Positions 13,400-26,816 of a stretch of DNA of 64,000 nucleotides are shown here, one piece after another. The notes beneath the pieces were generated by a model. It had not been told where the DNA came from. It made no database searches and was given only the letters and a program-made list of their open reading frames with translations. The translations under genes were made by a program, and so were the position numbers. This stretch comes from Parus major (lineage: Eukaryota > Chordata > Aves > Passeriformes > Paridae), in the NCBI RefSeq assembly GCF_001522545.3, contig NC_031768.1, positions 86,843,144-86,907,143 on the forward strand, in the 5' to 3' direction. Numbering within the stretch: the first letter of the stretch is position 1; every line of letters starts with the position of its first letter.

Positions 13400-14970
13400 A
13401 GGAGGGAGAAGGGCTCAAAATAAGGTCTCAATCCTTGAGTTCAGGAGAGAAGTCTTTGACTCTTCAGTGATCTTCTTGGAAGAATCACATGGGAAATGGC
13501 CCTGCAGGGAAGAGGGGTCCAAGAGAGCTGGTTTTTGTACAGGAATCATCTCCTCCAAGCTCAGGAATGATCCATCTTCATGAGCAGGCAATCAAGCAAA
13601 GGCAGCAGGAGGCCTGCATGAATTAGGAAGGAGGTCCTGACTAAACTCTGGCAGGTGACCTGGTAGGAATCTAGGGACACCAGCCACGTGTTAAAGGATG
13701 AGGTTAAGAAAACCAAAACTCATCTGGAGTTGAATCTGGTGGGGGACATGAAGGACAACAAGAAAGGCTTCTACAGGTGTATCAGCAGCAGAATTAAGGC
13801 AATGGAAAACGTGGGCCCTCTTCTAGAGAATCAAGGCAAATTGATTCTAAAGAAGATAAAGAAGAGCAAGGACCCTCATTGGAGGAGGATGAGGTCAGAG
13901 AACATTTAAACAAACTGGGCATGCACAAATCCATGGAACCTGATGGGATGCACCCACCAGCATGAGGGAATTGGTCAATCTCCTTGCAAGGCCACTTTCT
14001 ATTTAATCTTTCAAAGGTCACCGGGATTCAGAGTGGTAACTGAGGACAGGAAGAAAACAAATGCCACTCCTATCTTCAAAAGGAGTAAGAAGTCCAGCAA
14101 ACCACAGGCTAATCCACTTCAGCTCAATCCCCATAAAGGTGGTAGAGCAACTCATTTTGGGAACCATTTCCAGACCCATGAAGGACAGAAAGATGATTGG
14201 GAGTGGCCAGTATGGAACTGTGAAGGGAAAATCACACTTAACCAACACAGTTCAGTGATCAGATGAGACAGCTCAGAGAACAGATGAAGGAAGAGCAATG
14301 GATTATGTTTATCTTTACTTTAGCAATGCTTTTGTCTCCCACCATATCCTCACAGTAAGCTGCTTAAGTACAGGCTGGACAAGTGGACCTTGGAGTGGAT
14401 TGAAAACTGGCTGAACTGCAGGGCACCAAAGGTTATGATCAGCAGCACCTCCTTCTGTTTAGCTGTGATGAGGCTAAACCTGGACTCATGTCCAGGTCTG
14501 GGCTCTCCAGCTCATAAAACCTGTGAAGCTACTGGAGAGGGTTCTGCAAAAGGCCACAAAGATGATGAAAGGACAGGAGCATCTCACATCTGAGGAAAGG
14601 TTGAAATAACTGGGATTGTTATTTCAATCATGATTGTTATTTCAGCAAAGGCTCAGGAGAGATCTTATTATCTGATGGAAAACTGAAGATGGTGGAGCCA
14701 TTCTCTTCTCAGTAGAGCCCAGTCACAGGACAAGATGGAATGGGCACAAATTGAAACACAGGAATTTCTGTCTGAACATAAAGAAAGAGGCTTTTGCATG
14801 ACTGAGCACTGCCACAGGTTTACCTGGAGTGATTGTTGCATCCTTGGAGACATCCAAAAGCTGTCCGGACACAGCCCAAGGCAACTTTCTCCTGCTGACA
14901 CTGTTTGAACATGGTATTGGACAAGACAGCAGGTGTCCCATCCAAAGCTCAAATATTCTGTAATTCAGTA
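13400..14970 (+). mobile_element. CR1 LINE, long decayed copy including reverse-transcriptase region
   Basis: About 1.6 kb of CR1 ORF2 and 3' end lies in plus orientation. Landmarks in order are ccaagagagctggttt, acaacaagaaaggcttctac, gaaaacgtgggccctcttct, ccataaaggtggtagagcaa, gggaaaatcacacttaacc, ttactttagcaatgcttttg, ggattgaaaactggctgaac, and a final aatattctgtaattcag. The reading frame is broken by many stops and shifts, so no reverse transcriptase can be made. The segment between about 14480 and 14610 jumps to the 3' end, which suggests an internal deletion. The 5' border is approximate. Confidence 0.8.
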
Positions 14971-15289
14971 ATTAACTAAAGTACTCAGAGGAACAGCAGT
15001 GCAAATTACCTACTAGTCTACAAGATTATTGTCTCCTAAATATGGCACAGAATGTATTTTTAATTCCTTGTCTGTAATGAACTCTTTTATCTACCCTTGT
15101 GTTTAAATGACTCACACAAACCTGTCATTTCCTTCTATTACAGAAAAGCAAATTAAAACTCTTTCCCTGCATCTAAATTCCAAGGAGTTGTGACTTCAAT
15201 AGAAGACCTTACCTCCTGAGATACAGCCAAATTAACTTTCTCAGTTAATTTTCTTCATACTGCTCAATATTTTCCAGACCTCATTGTCC
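14971..15289. other. Intergenic, AT-rich, nothing recognised
   Basis: A short AT-rich stretch between the CR1 copy and an older LINE remnant. Nothing identifiable is seen. Confidence 0.5.
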
Positions 15290-15760
15290 TTTCCAGCCTG
15301 GGAGGTTCCAGTCCACTTAAGCGTTCCTCATATGGCAGCTATTCCATAATTTGACCATCCTCGGAAACCTCTCCCAGTTCTACTATATTCTTTTTGAGAC
15401 TAGGGGAAACAGAAAGCAAACATCACTCAGACGTACTTGCACATTGTATTTAATTAGGTATTATTTTCCTACTTCTTAACCATAGTTCTAGATAAATGCT
15501 AAAGAGGTCATTATGATCATTCTGTGTAACCCCAAGATCTCATTCTTACATATCAAGAGCTTACACAGTTGAACAGTTCCTGTGTATGCAAAGATAGAAG
15601 TCTGTTTCTCCTTAATCACTTCAGATTTATTGTGACTTTTCATCTGTAATTTTATTGCTCAATCATCCTGTTAAATCCTGTACAATTCTTCAGTCAGACA
15701 GTTTTTATTCCTCTGAATAACTTACTAGCAGCCTCTGAGCCCTTATCCAGACCAGAGAGG
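15290..15760 (-). mobile_element. Old CR1/L3-like LINE remnant, minus strand
   Basis: The plus-strand text contains tcctcatatggcagctattc, ccatcctcggaaacctctcc, cagttctactatattctttt and ttgagactagggg. This series is typical of the reverse complement of ancient CR1/L3-type 3' regions. Farther on, ctgttaaatcctgtacaatt fits the same element. Divergence is high and the family name is tentative. Confidence 0.5.
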
Positions 15761-17985
15761 TATTTGATATTAATTCTGCTTGGCATCAAGTTTGTTATCA
15801 ACCGTAGGGGACATGGTACTGAGGGCAGGCTGCTTTTAGTTCCAGTTCCATATAGAAACAGGGCATGTTGGAAACCTCATTTCAATTTGTTTGAAGTCCA
15901 TAATGCTCCAGGCTCAAAGGGCAAAGGAGCTGCAGATTCACCTAAGCTTTCCAGGAATGGTAAAGGCAAAAGCAGGATTAAATGCATGGCAGCTATGCAA
16001 CAGGGTAGTGACAGAACAAACAGGATGGTGTAGGCACTTTATTCCAGACATGGAAATCATGGAAATTTTACTTGTGGGAAGATGAAGCAAGGGTTAAGCA
16101 AAGTTCTCTTGCCTACACATGTGTTTTACTGCTGCATGTGAGCATGTACATGGTGGCTGACATGATCTATTGATGGCCACAAGAACAGCTTTGTTCTTAA
16201 ATGCTGCTTCCCTGACCTGCGGTGAACTCACCCAGAGCACGACTCTGAGAAATTAACTGCATGAAGACATGAGCGTTTTCCATCAGTTTACCTTTCACAA
16301 TGCTCAGGCAGACATACCAGAGCTGGTACAAGGATGGGAATATGACCACCCTTTTTTTATGCCACTCACTATTTTGGGACTATTTTGTAACGGTTCAGGC
16401 CAATGCTGAAAAATCTTAACTTTCTGTGTGCTCTCTCTTCTTTAATACAGCTATATTTCAAAAGCAGTACCAACTACTCTTATGCCATGACCCCAGAAAA
16501 GTTCTTTTTTTTTTTTTCCTTATAACTGCCTCATACCAAAAGATAAAAGACTAGACTTGACACTTTGTCTGGAAATGTGGAACAAGGGAGACTAAGAAGG
16601 TCAGGGCCTGATGCATCACTGGCTTTTGATTAGGCAGGTGCACAGTGTGACAGGCAGCCTTTTCTGTGCAGAGCTCAGGTACAGCACCCTGACTAGTAGC
16701 CACTCAATGCCAGCCCTCAGAAAGAGTCAGAATATCTACAAGAAGTAGTCCTTCCCCATGGGACTTCTCACTCCCCATTAGCTCTAGCCCTGCCATATTC
16801 TTTATGCTGCCTTTATTCTCTTTTATTCTCTTTTACTGTTCCATCACTGGGGGAAACCACTTGAATGCTATGTAGCAAATAATAGTGTAATAATAGTCTG
16901 GTGGATTAACAGAATATGCTAAAATACTCTGGAACACCCTTTCCAAATCCCTTTGCAAAGATTTTTCACTCTCAGAACCTCTAGTAGTTTCCGCTTCCAA
17001 CCCAACATTTTTTTATATGTGTAGGCTTCTCTCTTCTTTTTTCCACTTTTCTAGATCAATGTATTTGGTTCTGTAGTACATAGATCTTCTCTAAAGAGAA
17101 TGAACAGTCATCAGCTGATGGTGTTTTGCTACTGAATATGGAGGACTGACAGAATTGATTCCATAACAGTATTTCAGCTGAACCTGATATGCCACACTAA
17201 ACAATTCAGCTTCTGAGCTGAAATCACTACTTCATGGTGACCACAATGCACTTGGAGTCAATAACCCTGTGGGAACCACAAGGGTCAAAACATTATGGAT
17301 CAAATGGAAAACCACATAAGAACAAAGAAGCTTTTTAATCTGTTAAGAGAAGTGCTCAAAAAAGTGAAACATTTCCAGAAGACATGAAGGTTACTGAAAG
17401 ACACCAGACTGGAATCTAAAGAGAACAGGTCCACACAAAAAGGCCTCAGTCCTTCTTTAGTCTGCTTCAGATCCTTAACATGAGTGCTGTCCCCTGCCAG
17501 GATGCAGGTGATATGCTTATTATTTGGTTGGAGGGTGTACTAGGAATCCTTTAGTGAGTGCTGACCTCCTGCCTTCTCAGTGGTATCTGCCTCTTATTTC
17601 CAATGAAGCTCTGTAAGAAAAAGCTGGGTCCAGACCCTCCTGTGGATGGACTGTGGACTGCAGAGGAAGGCATCTTGATAAAAATGACATTTCAGAGCTG
17701 GTATCAGAACACAGATATTGAAGACGTTAATGCATTCCTGAGCAGATCTGAATGCTCAGCAGCTGATTCAGGGCAATGATCATGTTCCCCAGCGTACAAG
17801 ACTATAGGTCAAGAGAGGACAGGACTGTAATGATCAGTGTGCCAAAACTCAATATGAAATTGTACAGGCAGACTCGTCTGTTCAAGTGGTCCTACCACAG
17901 TTAGATTGGTGACGATCTCCTGCAGGAAGACGATAGACAACCCTCCTGCCCAAAGCAAGGAGAATACCCTGCCACTACAGAGACC
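15761..17985. other. Intergenic, no gene recognised
   Basis: The longest open stretch is a 73-codon plus frame near 17558-17779. It has no recognisable domain, no splice context and no neighbour that would make it an exon. Nothing else is identifiable. Confidence 0.5.
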
Positions 17986-18476
17986 TCACCTCCATCCCAT
18001 GGGACTTAATGATGGCATTTGGAGCAGTTTTATTTGGAGGGAGAAGGAAGGGGGTAAGGAAGCTCTTGGCTGGCCGTGGTGGTGCCGCTGGTACCAGCTG
18101 TGCTTTTTATCAGCAAGTTCTGTAGCCAGAACTGTGGTCCCTGTGGTACAGGGAAGCACCACAGCAATATCCTCTGCATCCCTTTCCTCTTTGATGAAGA
18201 TGAGGTTGAAAGCTGCCATGGCAAGGATCAGCTCTTCCCAGAGCAATGAATCTTCAGCAAGTGGCATAGCTTGTCTGTCAGCATGATGGGTCTGAGAAGC
18301 CTGCAGACTTGTGTGAGCTCGTGGTCCTCATGGTGCCCAAAACCCAGTGGTCTGGGGCATTTCTGTCCTTCTCCTCCTAAGTAAATGTCCCCAGCCCTGC
18401 CAGCGCACCTGCCAGAGAGGAACAACTCTCTTCCTAATGCAAGCAAACCCAACAGAGCAAGTGGGATTTGAAACAT
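17986..18476 (-). other. Unassigned minus-strand open frames
   Basis: Two overlapping minus-strand frames of 93 and 82 codons lie in a patch slightly GC-richer than its surroundings. I do not recognise either translation. One frame runs LTQVCRLLRPIMLTDKLCHL and the other LLWEELILAMAAFNLIF, and they overlap in a way that could reflect one old coding sequence broken by a frameshift. No promoter, splice sites or polyadenylation signal are evident. It may be a decayed retrocopy or mobile element, or chance. Confidence 0.2.
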
Positions 18477-21400
18477 TTCACAAAGTTCATCTCTACTTTT
18501 TGGTTTTTGCTTACTGACTAATTTCTTTAAAGATATGCTATAGACACACTGTGGAATAGAATCTGGCTCTGATTAGACAGAAAAGAGTTGATGTACACCC
18601 CAGAACAAGGACAGTGCTTGAACAAGATACCACACATACTCTTAGGCATTGTTGCTGATTCTGAACACCTAATAATGCAAGACCCGGATTGTAAGCAGTG
18701 GTCTTGAACAAACACAACATCCAAATATCTGTAATTTCTCATAAACACTCTGAGTTTAGCAGCTCACAGAACTAATTTCAGCTCCCAACATAAGTGAAAC
18801 TCAGAATAGTTTCCAATGTTCCAATATTCTCAGCACCTTCTTCTTCATTGGCCCTTTATGTCTCCACCATTCCTGACCTTGGTCAATAGTTTCCAGCGCC
18901 AGCCTACAGCCCCTTCCTGGACTCCTGTTCCAGGTTTAATATTTTTATTGGATGGCATGGACACTAAACACCAGCCCTGGGACACAATGCCATTTATGGG
19001 GAACTTGCTGCACATTCTTCTGCTGATTTATCTTGTCCTAGGCTTAATATACTAAGCTACCTGTCTCTTTCGACATCTGGAGATTGTACCCCCTCTTGGC
19101 CCTGGTGTACTTCTTGCACTATTTCTCCCCTTGTGACAACCTAAATTGGCTCTTGCTAATAGGTGTGCAGCAGCTCTCATTTTAAAAGCTTGACTTTTCT
19201 GAGAAAAGACTTTTTGCAGCCCTCATGCTGAAAGAGTGCCCCAGTTCTTCAACCTGGATGCACATGCATGATGCAGTTCTTCTTGCCTTCCCCCAGCACC
19301 TTCCTACAAGTCAAAGCAAGGGTCTGACAGAAGAGGGAGAGAGTCCAGTGAATGTCATCCTGACTCTCACTATCATCCTTGTATCAGCAGCCAGTGATAA
19401 CAGCAAAGGTTATTGCTGCAGGGGAATTTCTTTGCCCTCATTTGTGATGGATTTATTATTCAGGCTGCCAAGAGAAATACTATCTTCCCTCTGTTTACCT
19501 TAGTCTTTATCTCATATTACCACCAGGGATTGTTTTATGGAAAACAGGCATGACCCCTGCTATGCTGGAGGGTTAGGTGTTTTTGTATGGGTATCTGAAT
19601 TTAGATGGGAAAAAGAGGAGGAAAACAGTAAGCTTAGTCAAAACTTCACAGGATTTACAACTGTCCTAGAAAATAAGGTATACAAAAAAAATCTTCAGTG
19701 GTAGTGATAACACATCTGTGCTACAACCCTTCTGTTGACATCCTGTATCTCAGTTATCTGAGATGGGACAGGACAATCAGTGCTGCCAACAACTCGTACT
19801 TAGCAACCATGGTTCATGCAAGTAGTTCATAGCATTTGCTCTAACCATGTCAAGAGTCTGAAATGTAAGCAAGAGCCAAGCGTTACTGAGAAAATTTTTA
19901 TGGTGGATAACGGCTCTGTTGCAATCAGAAAAGACAGTTCCTTTCCTCATTTCTAGGTGTTCCTGATCCCTTCTTTACTGACATTCACATTTATCAGAAT
20001 GAATGGAGAGATGAGTTGGCTGAAAATCAATTTTTTTCCTTGCACCAAGCTTTTTCATCACTAGGTTCAATACACAAGAAAAAATTAGGACTGTCCTTTT
20101 CAACCAATCTGCTCCTCAAGTGCCCTCAGTTAGGCAATGTGATCACTCTTATAGTGATCTATAGATCATAGAGCTTCAGCAAAATTACTTTTCAGGTATT
20201 TGAAAGTGGGACATATATCAGAAAAATGAAACAATCTTTCTTGCATACCTCTAGTCCTAGCCTTGGCCTCCTGGAGATACTCTGTTCATACTCATGGTTC
20301 CTTCTTGACCAACCCCAGCTCATGCACACCACAAACATGTCCTTGAAAATTTCCCAAATTTTTTCCCTTCACAAGCCAGTTCCTCCTCCTAAACCTTTCA
20401 ACTATGACCACACATCTTCATAGCTGGCCACATTTTACATAAGAATCGTTGTTCTCCCCTTGAAATTAGGCAAATCCAAATAAAACCCAGGAGCCTGTGG
20501 CAGGCCAGCTCTGCACAGCTCATTACTTCACTTTCTTTCCACCCTCGTGGTGTCAGTCAGGCTGTGTGTCATGGCATGATTGGCAGATCTAATGGGCAAT
20601 TATTCATTTCACCTGTGCAACAAGAAATCTACAGGGAGAAGGCGAAGAAAGACACAAGCTGCAGATTCTCTGTGCTGGAATAATAACAAATTCACTAGCT
20701 TAGAGGTATCTTTAATAAGTTTTGATCATTAGAGACAAGTCTGTATTTTCTAGATGTTCCTTGGTCCTTTCTGCTAAAAAATGTCTTCAAGCTGACTACA
20801 TCAGAGAATGTTTGTGATGAAAAATTTCTCTCCTAGAAAATAAGAAATCCACTGAATCTCCTTCAATCAGTTACCTGAGTGTTTGCTAGTTCTCACTGAC
20901 TTTAGCTGCTTTTGGATGCACAATCCAGTTAGAAAGTTTTCTCCTTTTCAGCAGCCTAATATTACTTTTTCGTTATTGCTTTTTTTCTTATTTTGGTAGT
21001 TATGTACACACTGTGCCTATTTGATTTGTTCTTGGTTTATCCTAAGACAAGACAGTCACTTTTCTACGCCCCCAGTAATACACCTCTTCATTTGGAAAGC
21101 CTTTTGGCAGATGAAAAGAAGAAATTATTTAATAGAAGCTACGGGGTGCTGTAGGGTAGAGAATCACCAAGGGAATTGAGGCCTGCAATTTAAGAAGGGG
21201 GCAGCTGTAAGGGAGGAGGCATCCAAGCTGTGGAGATATGGAAACAATCTCCTAGGCAATAGAGTGTAAGCATAAAATTTTAGCAGCTCAGAAGGTCATC
21301 AACTTAATTGCAACCAAGGTCACAGAGGGTGAGGGACAGTTGTATATAGACTATATATTTATTTCCTTGCTTCCTGACTTCCATGCTTGAAGTTTTCTAT

Positions 21401-21539
21401 TTAAAACAATCAAATAATTTTTATTCTACTAAAGGCCATTCTGTTTTGAGTTTTGAAGCCTTATGGTCTTTACCTGAGAGCTCACCAGGACAGTCAAATT
21501 CACTTTAAAGTTCTGAATGAGTTCGGATCCATTTATAAA
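18477..21539. other. Intergenic, no gene recognised
   Basis: No supported feature. There is a small perfect hairpin at 20141-20159 (gatcact / agtgatc with a 5-base loop), too short to interpret. Confidence 0.55.
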
Positions 21540-22860
21540 AGCTAATTTTGCTGTCTTCTCTTTCATCTGATTTTCTGTTTCTTCCTCTTGTTGCTGGGTT
21601 TGTTTAAGTCTCTCTGCTTGTTATTTTTGCTCTTAGTTCCAACCTGTGACCACATTGTGATGTAGGACAAGACTACCTCGAGTTAACAAGTAATTTATCT
21701 TAGATGGCATCACTGACATGGACATGATGCTCTGTGCAGACTGTCAGTCACAGTTGGGTTGTTTCTGGAACTGGGACATAACCCTGCCCCTTTAAAGCTC
21801 ATTTGGTTTTTGCCAAGTCATGGCATATCATATTGTCATATCATGTCATACTGCACTGCCATCCTGCCCTATCCTGATCTGTTCAAGTTTCCTTCCAAAA
21901 TCTTCTATTACAACATCTACTTCAATGGCTCCTTCATGTCCTTGTGTTCCTGTAATTATTTATCTGATGCCAGTTTTGAGATTTCTTTCCCCCATTCTGC
22001 CTCTTTCTTCTTGAGTTATCAAAAGCTGATGATTCTCAAAATCTGCCCTGTTTCTGTCAATTCTGCTCTACTCAGTCTAGTATTAGTCAGTACATGTCCA
22101 CTTGAATATCATCATATTATCTTGTTATTTCTCTATGATGAAAGCCCTTAAAATTTCTGGTCTTTTTACTTTTTGCTGTGAACTCAACCCTTCTTTCAAG
22201 TGTCCTCTGAGAGTTCTCTGTCATTGTCTCTCCATATTCAGCCTGGCTTACTATGTGCCCCTGCACAGCTTAAATTTCTATCTTTTGCTGCTGTTCAAGC
22301 CTTGGTCCATGATCTGTTTCATTCTTTTACTATAAAAGCTGTCTTTTCTTCCAGTCTCCCTCCCTCGTTCTAGCCCTTTTCACAGCATTCTTTCTCTCCC
22401 AAAGCTCTAATTGCCTCCTGTAGTTCTTTGAAGCCTCCATGGGTATCTTGTCTAATAAAATGTCCCAGTCAAGAGCTTTGTTCTCATCTAGAAGCTGTTG
22501 CCTTATCTGACACCTACTGAAGTATTTTTCCTGCCTTTTCATTCTTTTTTGCTCCATCTAAAGGTACTGCTTGAAGCAAAATATGCTTGCTGTATCTTCT
22601 TCCTGTCCAGATTCTCATTCCCTCATGCCCTTCGGTGCTTTGTCTCTTATTGCCTCCATGTTTCTCTCTTAGAGACTGTGTTAGTGTTAAGTAGTCATCC
22701 TTTTGTCACCTTTCTCCTCTGCCTCCTTTAAAATTCTGCTTTTCACCTTTACAGTTTCTTTTGTCCTGTAGACTATCCTTTATATTACCTTCTTTACAGA
22801 CTTGTGGACCTCTTGGGCTGGGCTTTCTCAAGCACAGAGTGTTATTTTTGCTTTGTTCTT
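21540..22860. other. Pyrimidine-rich intergenic stretch
   Basis: About 1.3 kb of plus-strand sequence is markedly rich in C and T, in irregular mixed-pyrimidine form and not as a tandem repeat. The bias suppresses stop codons and explains the overlapping open frames in it. No exon or repeat family is recognised. Confidence 0.5.
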
Positions 22861-25800
22861 AAATGACTGTTTCTCTATTCTGCATGCAGGGTTCTAAGCA
22901 ACAATAACTCTGCCTCAGCAAATTCCAGTCCTGTCAGTCTGGGGTGGCAGAGGGCTCTGCATCACCATCTGCTATAATGTCTGTGTGTGCAGTGTTGTTG
23001 GCAGCTGAAAAATAGACGTGGTGTTTTGCTCCAGAGGAGGCTGCAGTCTGCTGGTGGGCCGTAAGGCCAGTGAGGTCATGTAAGTGGTCTGGATCTTTCA
23101 GGATGTACGTGCTACAGAACAAAACCAAAATAAAAGCCCAAACAACTCTGGCATAAGCAGAAGTTCTAGAAATCACTATGATGTCTGATAATTGTGTGGG
23201 CAGGGCACAGGGAACATTAGGATTGATACTGTTGATAAATTGCACTTGGATTATTTCAGGATATAAATCTCCTGGGACCAGACCGTGAGGGAAATATGTC
23301 TTCAGTCATCCTTACCCCCCTCCCCACCAGGTTCTCATAGCTTTCTCTATCCAGGCAGTAGGATGGGAAGACTTGGAATTGTATTTCTGCATCCTGAAAA
23401 GCATTCAGGGGAAATAAATAAACACAGAGAAAGGGAGACCTGAGAGAAAACTGAGAAGGGAGAAAAATAGAATCCTGACTGTACAAAAGATCCATCTTGG
23501 TTGACAGTTCTTCCAACTTCTGTTCTTTCCTTTATTGTCACTTAATACCCTAATTTGGAGTGTAGCTGTATTTTCATCTATCACAAACCTGTCCTTCTTG
23601 AAACACACTTTGGAGCCCCACTAGGGCCTGTAATATGCAAAGAGGAAGGAAAAAAAAAAGGTATATGAGCAGGTTGTGTAATTTTCCTCCTGCATGCTAT
23701 GGGGAAGTCCAGAAACTTTTATGAGCCTTTTCAAGAGGCTTTGGTGTACCTGAGGAGTCAAGCCATGTGTATGGGTCATCTGTGTTTGTGGTTAGTGGAA
23801 GATGGTTTTGATACCTTCCTCTTATTTTTATGTCTTGCTCCAGCTATGTGCTGATCTCCTGTGTCTGCTGGTAACCTCTGAAGAACAGCAAATGAGTTGG
23901 TGAGTCCTGGTGGAAATGCAGAGCAAGGCCTGGGAAATAGAAAGCAAGACAGAGAGGCAATAAAGAAAATAGAGAAAGAAGAGCCGTGGCAGGAGATTAC
24001 AGGAAGAATAATGGGGAGATTTGACAGCAGTTGCTGGGCAGCAGCAGTTTGCAGAAAGGCAGATTCTTTCTTTTCTTCTCTGTATTCTGTGTTTATGTTT
24101 ATATCTGTAGATCTGAAAACAGAAAAGATGATGAGTAAAGCCGGAAATTTACTTTTCATTAGGTCAGCTGTGCCAGCTGGAAAAAATGGACAAGCTGTTG
24201 GGTCTACAAGTTCTTCTGAGAGTGTGAAATAGAAGCAGCAGACCTCAGAGCAAATACAAGTTGAGAGTATCTGCTTTGAATTTAACTAGGGTAGTGTCGG
24301 TGAGGCTGGAGGCTGTGACAGAGATTGCTGGTACCTTGTGAAATAGCAAGGATGGTTAATAATTTCCAGAGAGCTGACAAAGCACTTTCACCTCCTAGGG
24401 GAAAGAGGGAGATGGTTGATTTATAAGCTCAGTAGCATGGTAAGATTAGTGTTCAGGACACAGGAAATAGTGTGACATAAATCCAGTATCTCTACAGATT
24501 GCATATATTTTGTGATGCACTGAAATGATGCATTTCAGTTCTCAGTTGTTTCCTTGTTAGAAAATATCTGGGTACAGAGATTAGAGGCAGAGATACTGTT
24601 TGATGAGAAGTGGGAATTAGTTGAATACAAGGTCCTTAGCTACAGATGAGCTTTCCTATTGCACAGGTGATTTCCATGCATACAGGGATTGTTCAGGATC
24701 AGCTGCATCGTTGCAGCACTGCCATGCGCCGGCTGAGGATTGTGCTGTGGGAAGAACAGGTGAGGGCTCAGGGGGTTTGCAGTATGTCTTCCTAATGAGG
24801 ACAGTAAAGGTTTCCTGTTCAAGTAGCATCTGGAGTCACTTGGTTGGCTTTGGGGTCCTTCATGCTTTTATTGGTAAGGCGAGTGAGGCCGGGGCCAGTT
24901 TGGAAGCTGAGAGGAACAGTTTTTGGAAAACACCTTTCAGGGTACAATCGTCTTGTTTTAGGCTATTATTGTATCATTATTTCCTGTGGAAATTTTGTGG
25001 AACAGTATCATGCAAGACAGACAGCAGAGTTTGATAAGCTGGCAGTAGAGGGTTCATTTTTATACTGCAGCAATTTCTAATGTGCCATTCTTGTGCCTCT
25101 TGAAAAACAAGAGCTAGAAGAGTGCACTTTTCAGCTAAAGGTTCTCATTAGTTTTCTGCAGTGGCTCTGATGAGTGCTCTTCCCCAGTACATATAATAGT
25201 GACTGAAGATCCAGTGCTGTATTACAGCTTTGGTGTTTGCTGGGATGTTGTGTGTTCAGTTTTTAGGCTTCCTATACATGATGTACCTTATATTTTAGAC
25301 AGTTTTTTTATATTTTATACATGATACAGTATACTCTATGCATCGTTTTTATATAAGCCATAATGACAATGGTCTTCCAAAAGCATCTCGACAGGTTGGG
25401 AGCAATTAATGCCTTTCTGATGGTAACCCGTGAGGATAACCAAATTATTTTCTCTGATTTCCCAGATACAGTCACTTAGAAACTCTTCTTTAAGGTGATT
25501 CATTTCAAGTTTTATCCTACCTATGGGGCTGAATCTTCCTCTAGAAAATAGTGCTTGTTTACAGTACAGTGAGTGCTGGTGAGAATGAAACAGGTGAGCC
25601 TGTAAATTTTGGGGCAGCACTGATACTGTTTTTGTAAATATTCAGCCTGATACCAGTTGTAGATTGTACACACTAACCTTATCCACACAGATATTAAGCT
25701 AATGGATATCCATTTCTTAGCAGGAACATGGCGAAGGTGATTTGTGCAAGAAATTAAGTGTCTTCCTCTTGGAGGCTTTCTTTCCACCTTACTCTCAAGG

Positions 25801-26730
25801 ACAATTCAGACTAAAAAAAAAGCAAAATAAATGTTTTACAGGAGTCTTCAAAATTAAATAATGAGACCACTGTTCTGGACCCAAAAAGGGTGTTTTAGTC
25901 TTCCCTTCATCCCATCGTGCTTGCAAATCTCTTACTCGCTATTAGTAGCTTGGCATGTGAGGTCTTTTTTTCTTGTATACAGTTTCTGGGGTCTTGAACT
26001 CTCTGCTCTTCCTTAATTATTAGCCCTCAGAAGAAATATGGTTGCAGGCAGCACACTGACAGTACTGGGAGGTGTCTCTAGGCCAAGTTGCTGTAACATG
26101 CTTCTCATTCCTGTTGCTGGCTGGTAGCTGACTGGTGTTGGCTGAGCTCGTTGCTTCTCTCCCTGGCTGAGAAACAAGTGGCAGAGTGAAGAGGAGAAGC
26201 TGTTGAATGCTCTAGTCTGTGAAAAAGTGAGCATCAAGAAGAATTAAATTTCTGCATAAACCTATAATTGAGTACTCACAGAGCAGTTCGGTGACATGCT
26301 TTGAAGTGCAAAGTATTCCCCATATGAACACCTGGGAAGGCTGAGGTTAGGCTGTAATGTTCAGCAGTTTACAGGGATGCCTGACTTCTCCGTTAGTGCT
26401 TGCTGCTGTGAACTGCAGGCTTAGAAAAGTTGTCTTGGGACACCGAGTGAACACCCATCTCATTCCATTCCACCAGAGTTGCTGGCATCCTTATGATTGT
26501 TGCCCAGTCTTTAGGACACCTGGTATATGGGGAGAAAATGAGGAAACCCACTGACCTTTGTTCTCATTGCAAACAGGGAGTGCATGGGATGGGGAGCTGT
26601 GAAAGAAGAGATATCCTGGATAATAATTTCTGCTTCCTCCTGTCTGCTTTCAGGCTCTGTGCTTTGTAGGTCTGTCTGTCACACCACCTCCTGCCCCCTC
26701 CTTCTCCTTCAGGAGTTCCCCTCTTGCTCA
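22861..26730. other. Intergenic upstream of CLCN1, no gene recognised
   Basis: No exon is supported. Short frames occur on both strands without homology I can name. Any distal muscle enhancers of CLCN1 would be expected here, but none can be identified by eye. Confidence 0.5.
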
Positions 26731-26736
26731 CACCTG
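26731..26736 (+). promoter_or_regulatory. CLCN1: E-box CACCTG upstream of CLCN1
   Basis: CACCTG is a preferred site for myogenic bHLH factors. It lies about 86 bp upstream of the TATA box, and a second E-box (CACATG) is at 26796-26801. E-boxes are frequent by chance, so function is inferred from position and the muscle role of the gene. Confidence 0.35.
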
Positions 26737-26816
26737 ATATTCAATCCCAGCAGAGTTATTGCCTTTTGCTGAGATCAGACACGGCACTGGGGAATCACAT
26801 GGCAGAGGAAGGTTGC

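Noticed and set aside
13688..14593. Several open frames that look like small proteins
   Set aside because: They are pieces of a decayed CR1 LINE, not genes.
20141..20159. Hairpin resembling a small RNA or terminator
   Set aside because: A 7-bp stem with a 5-base loop is expected often by chance in 64 kb and has no supporting context.
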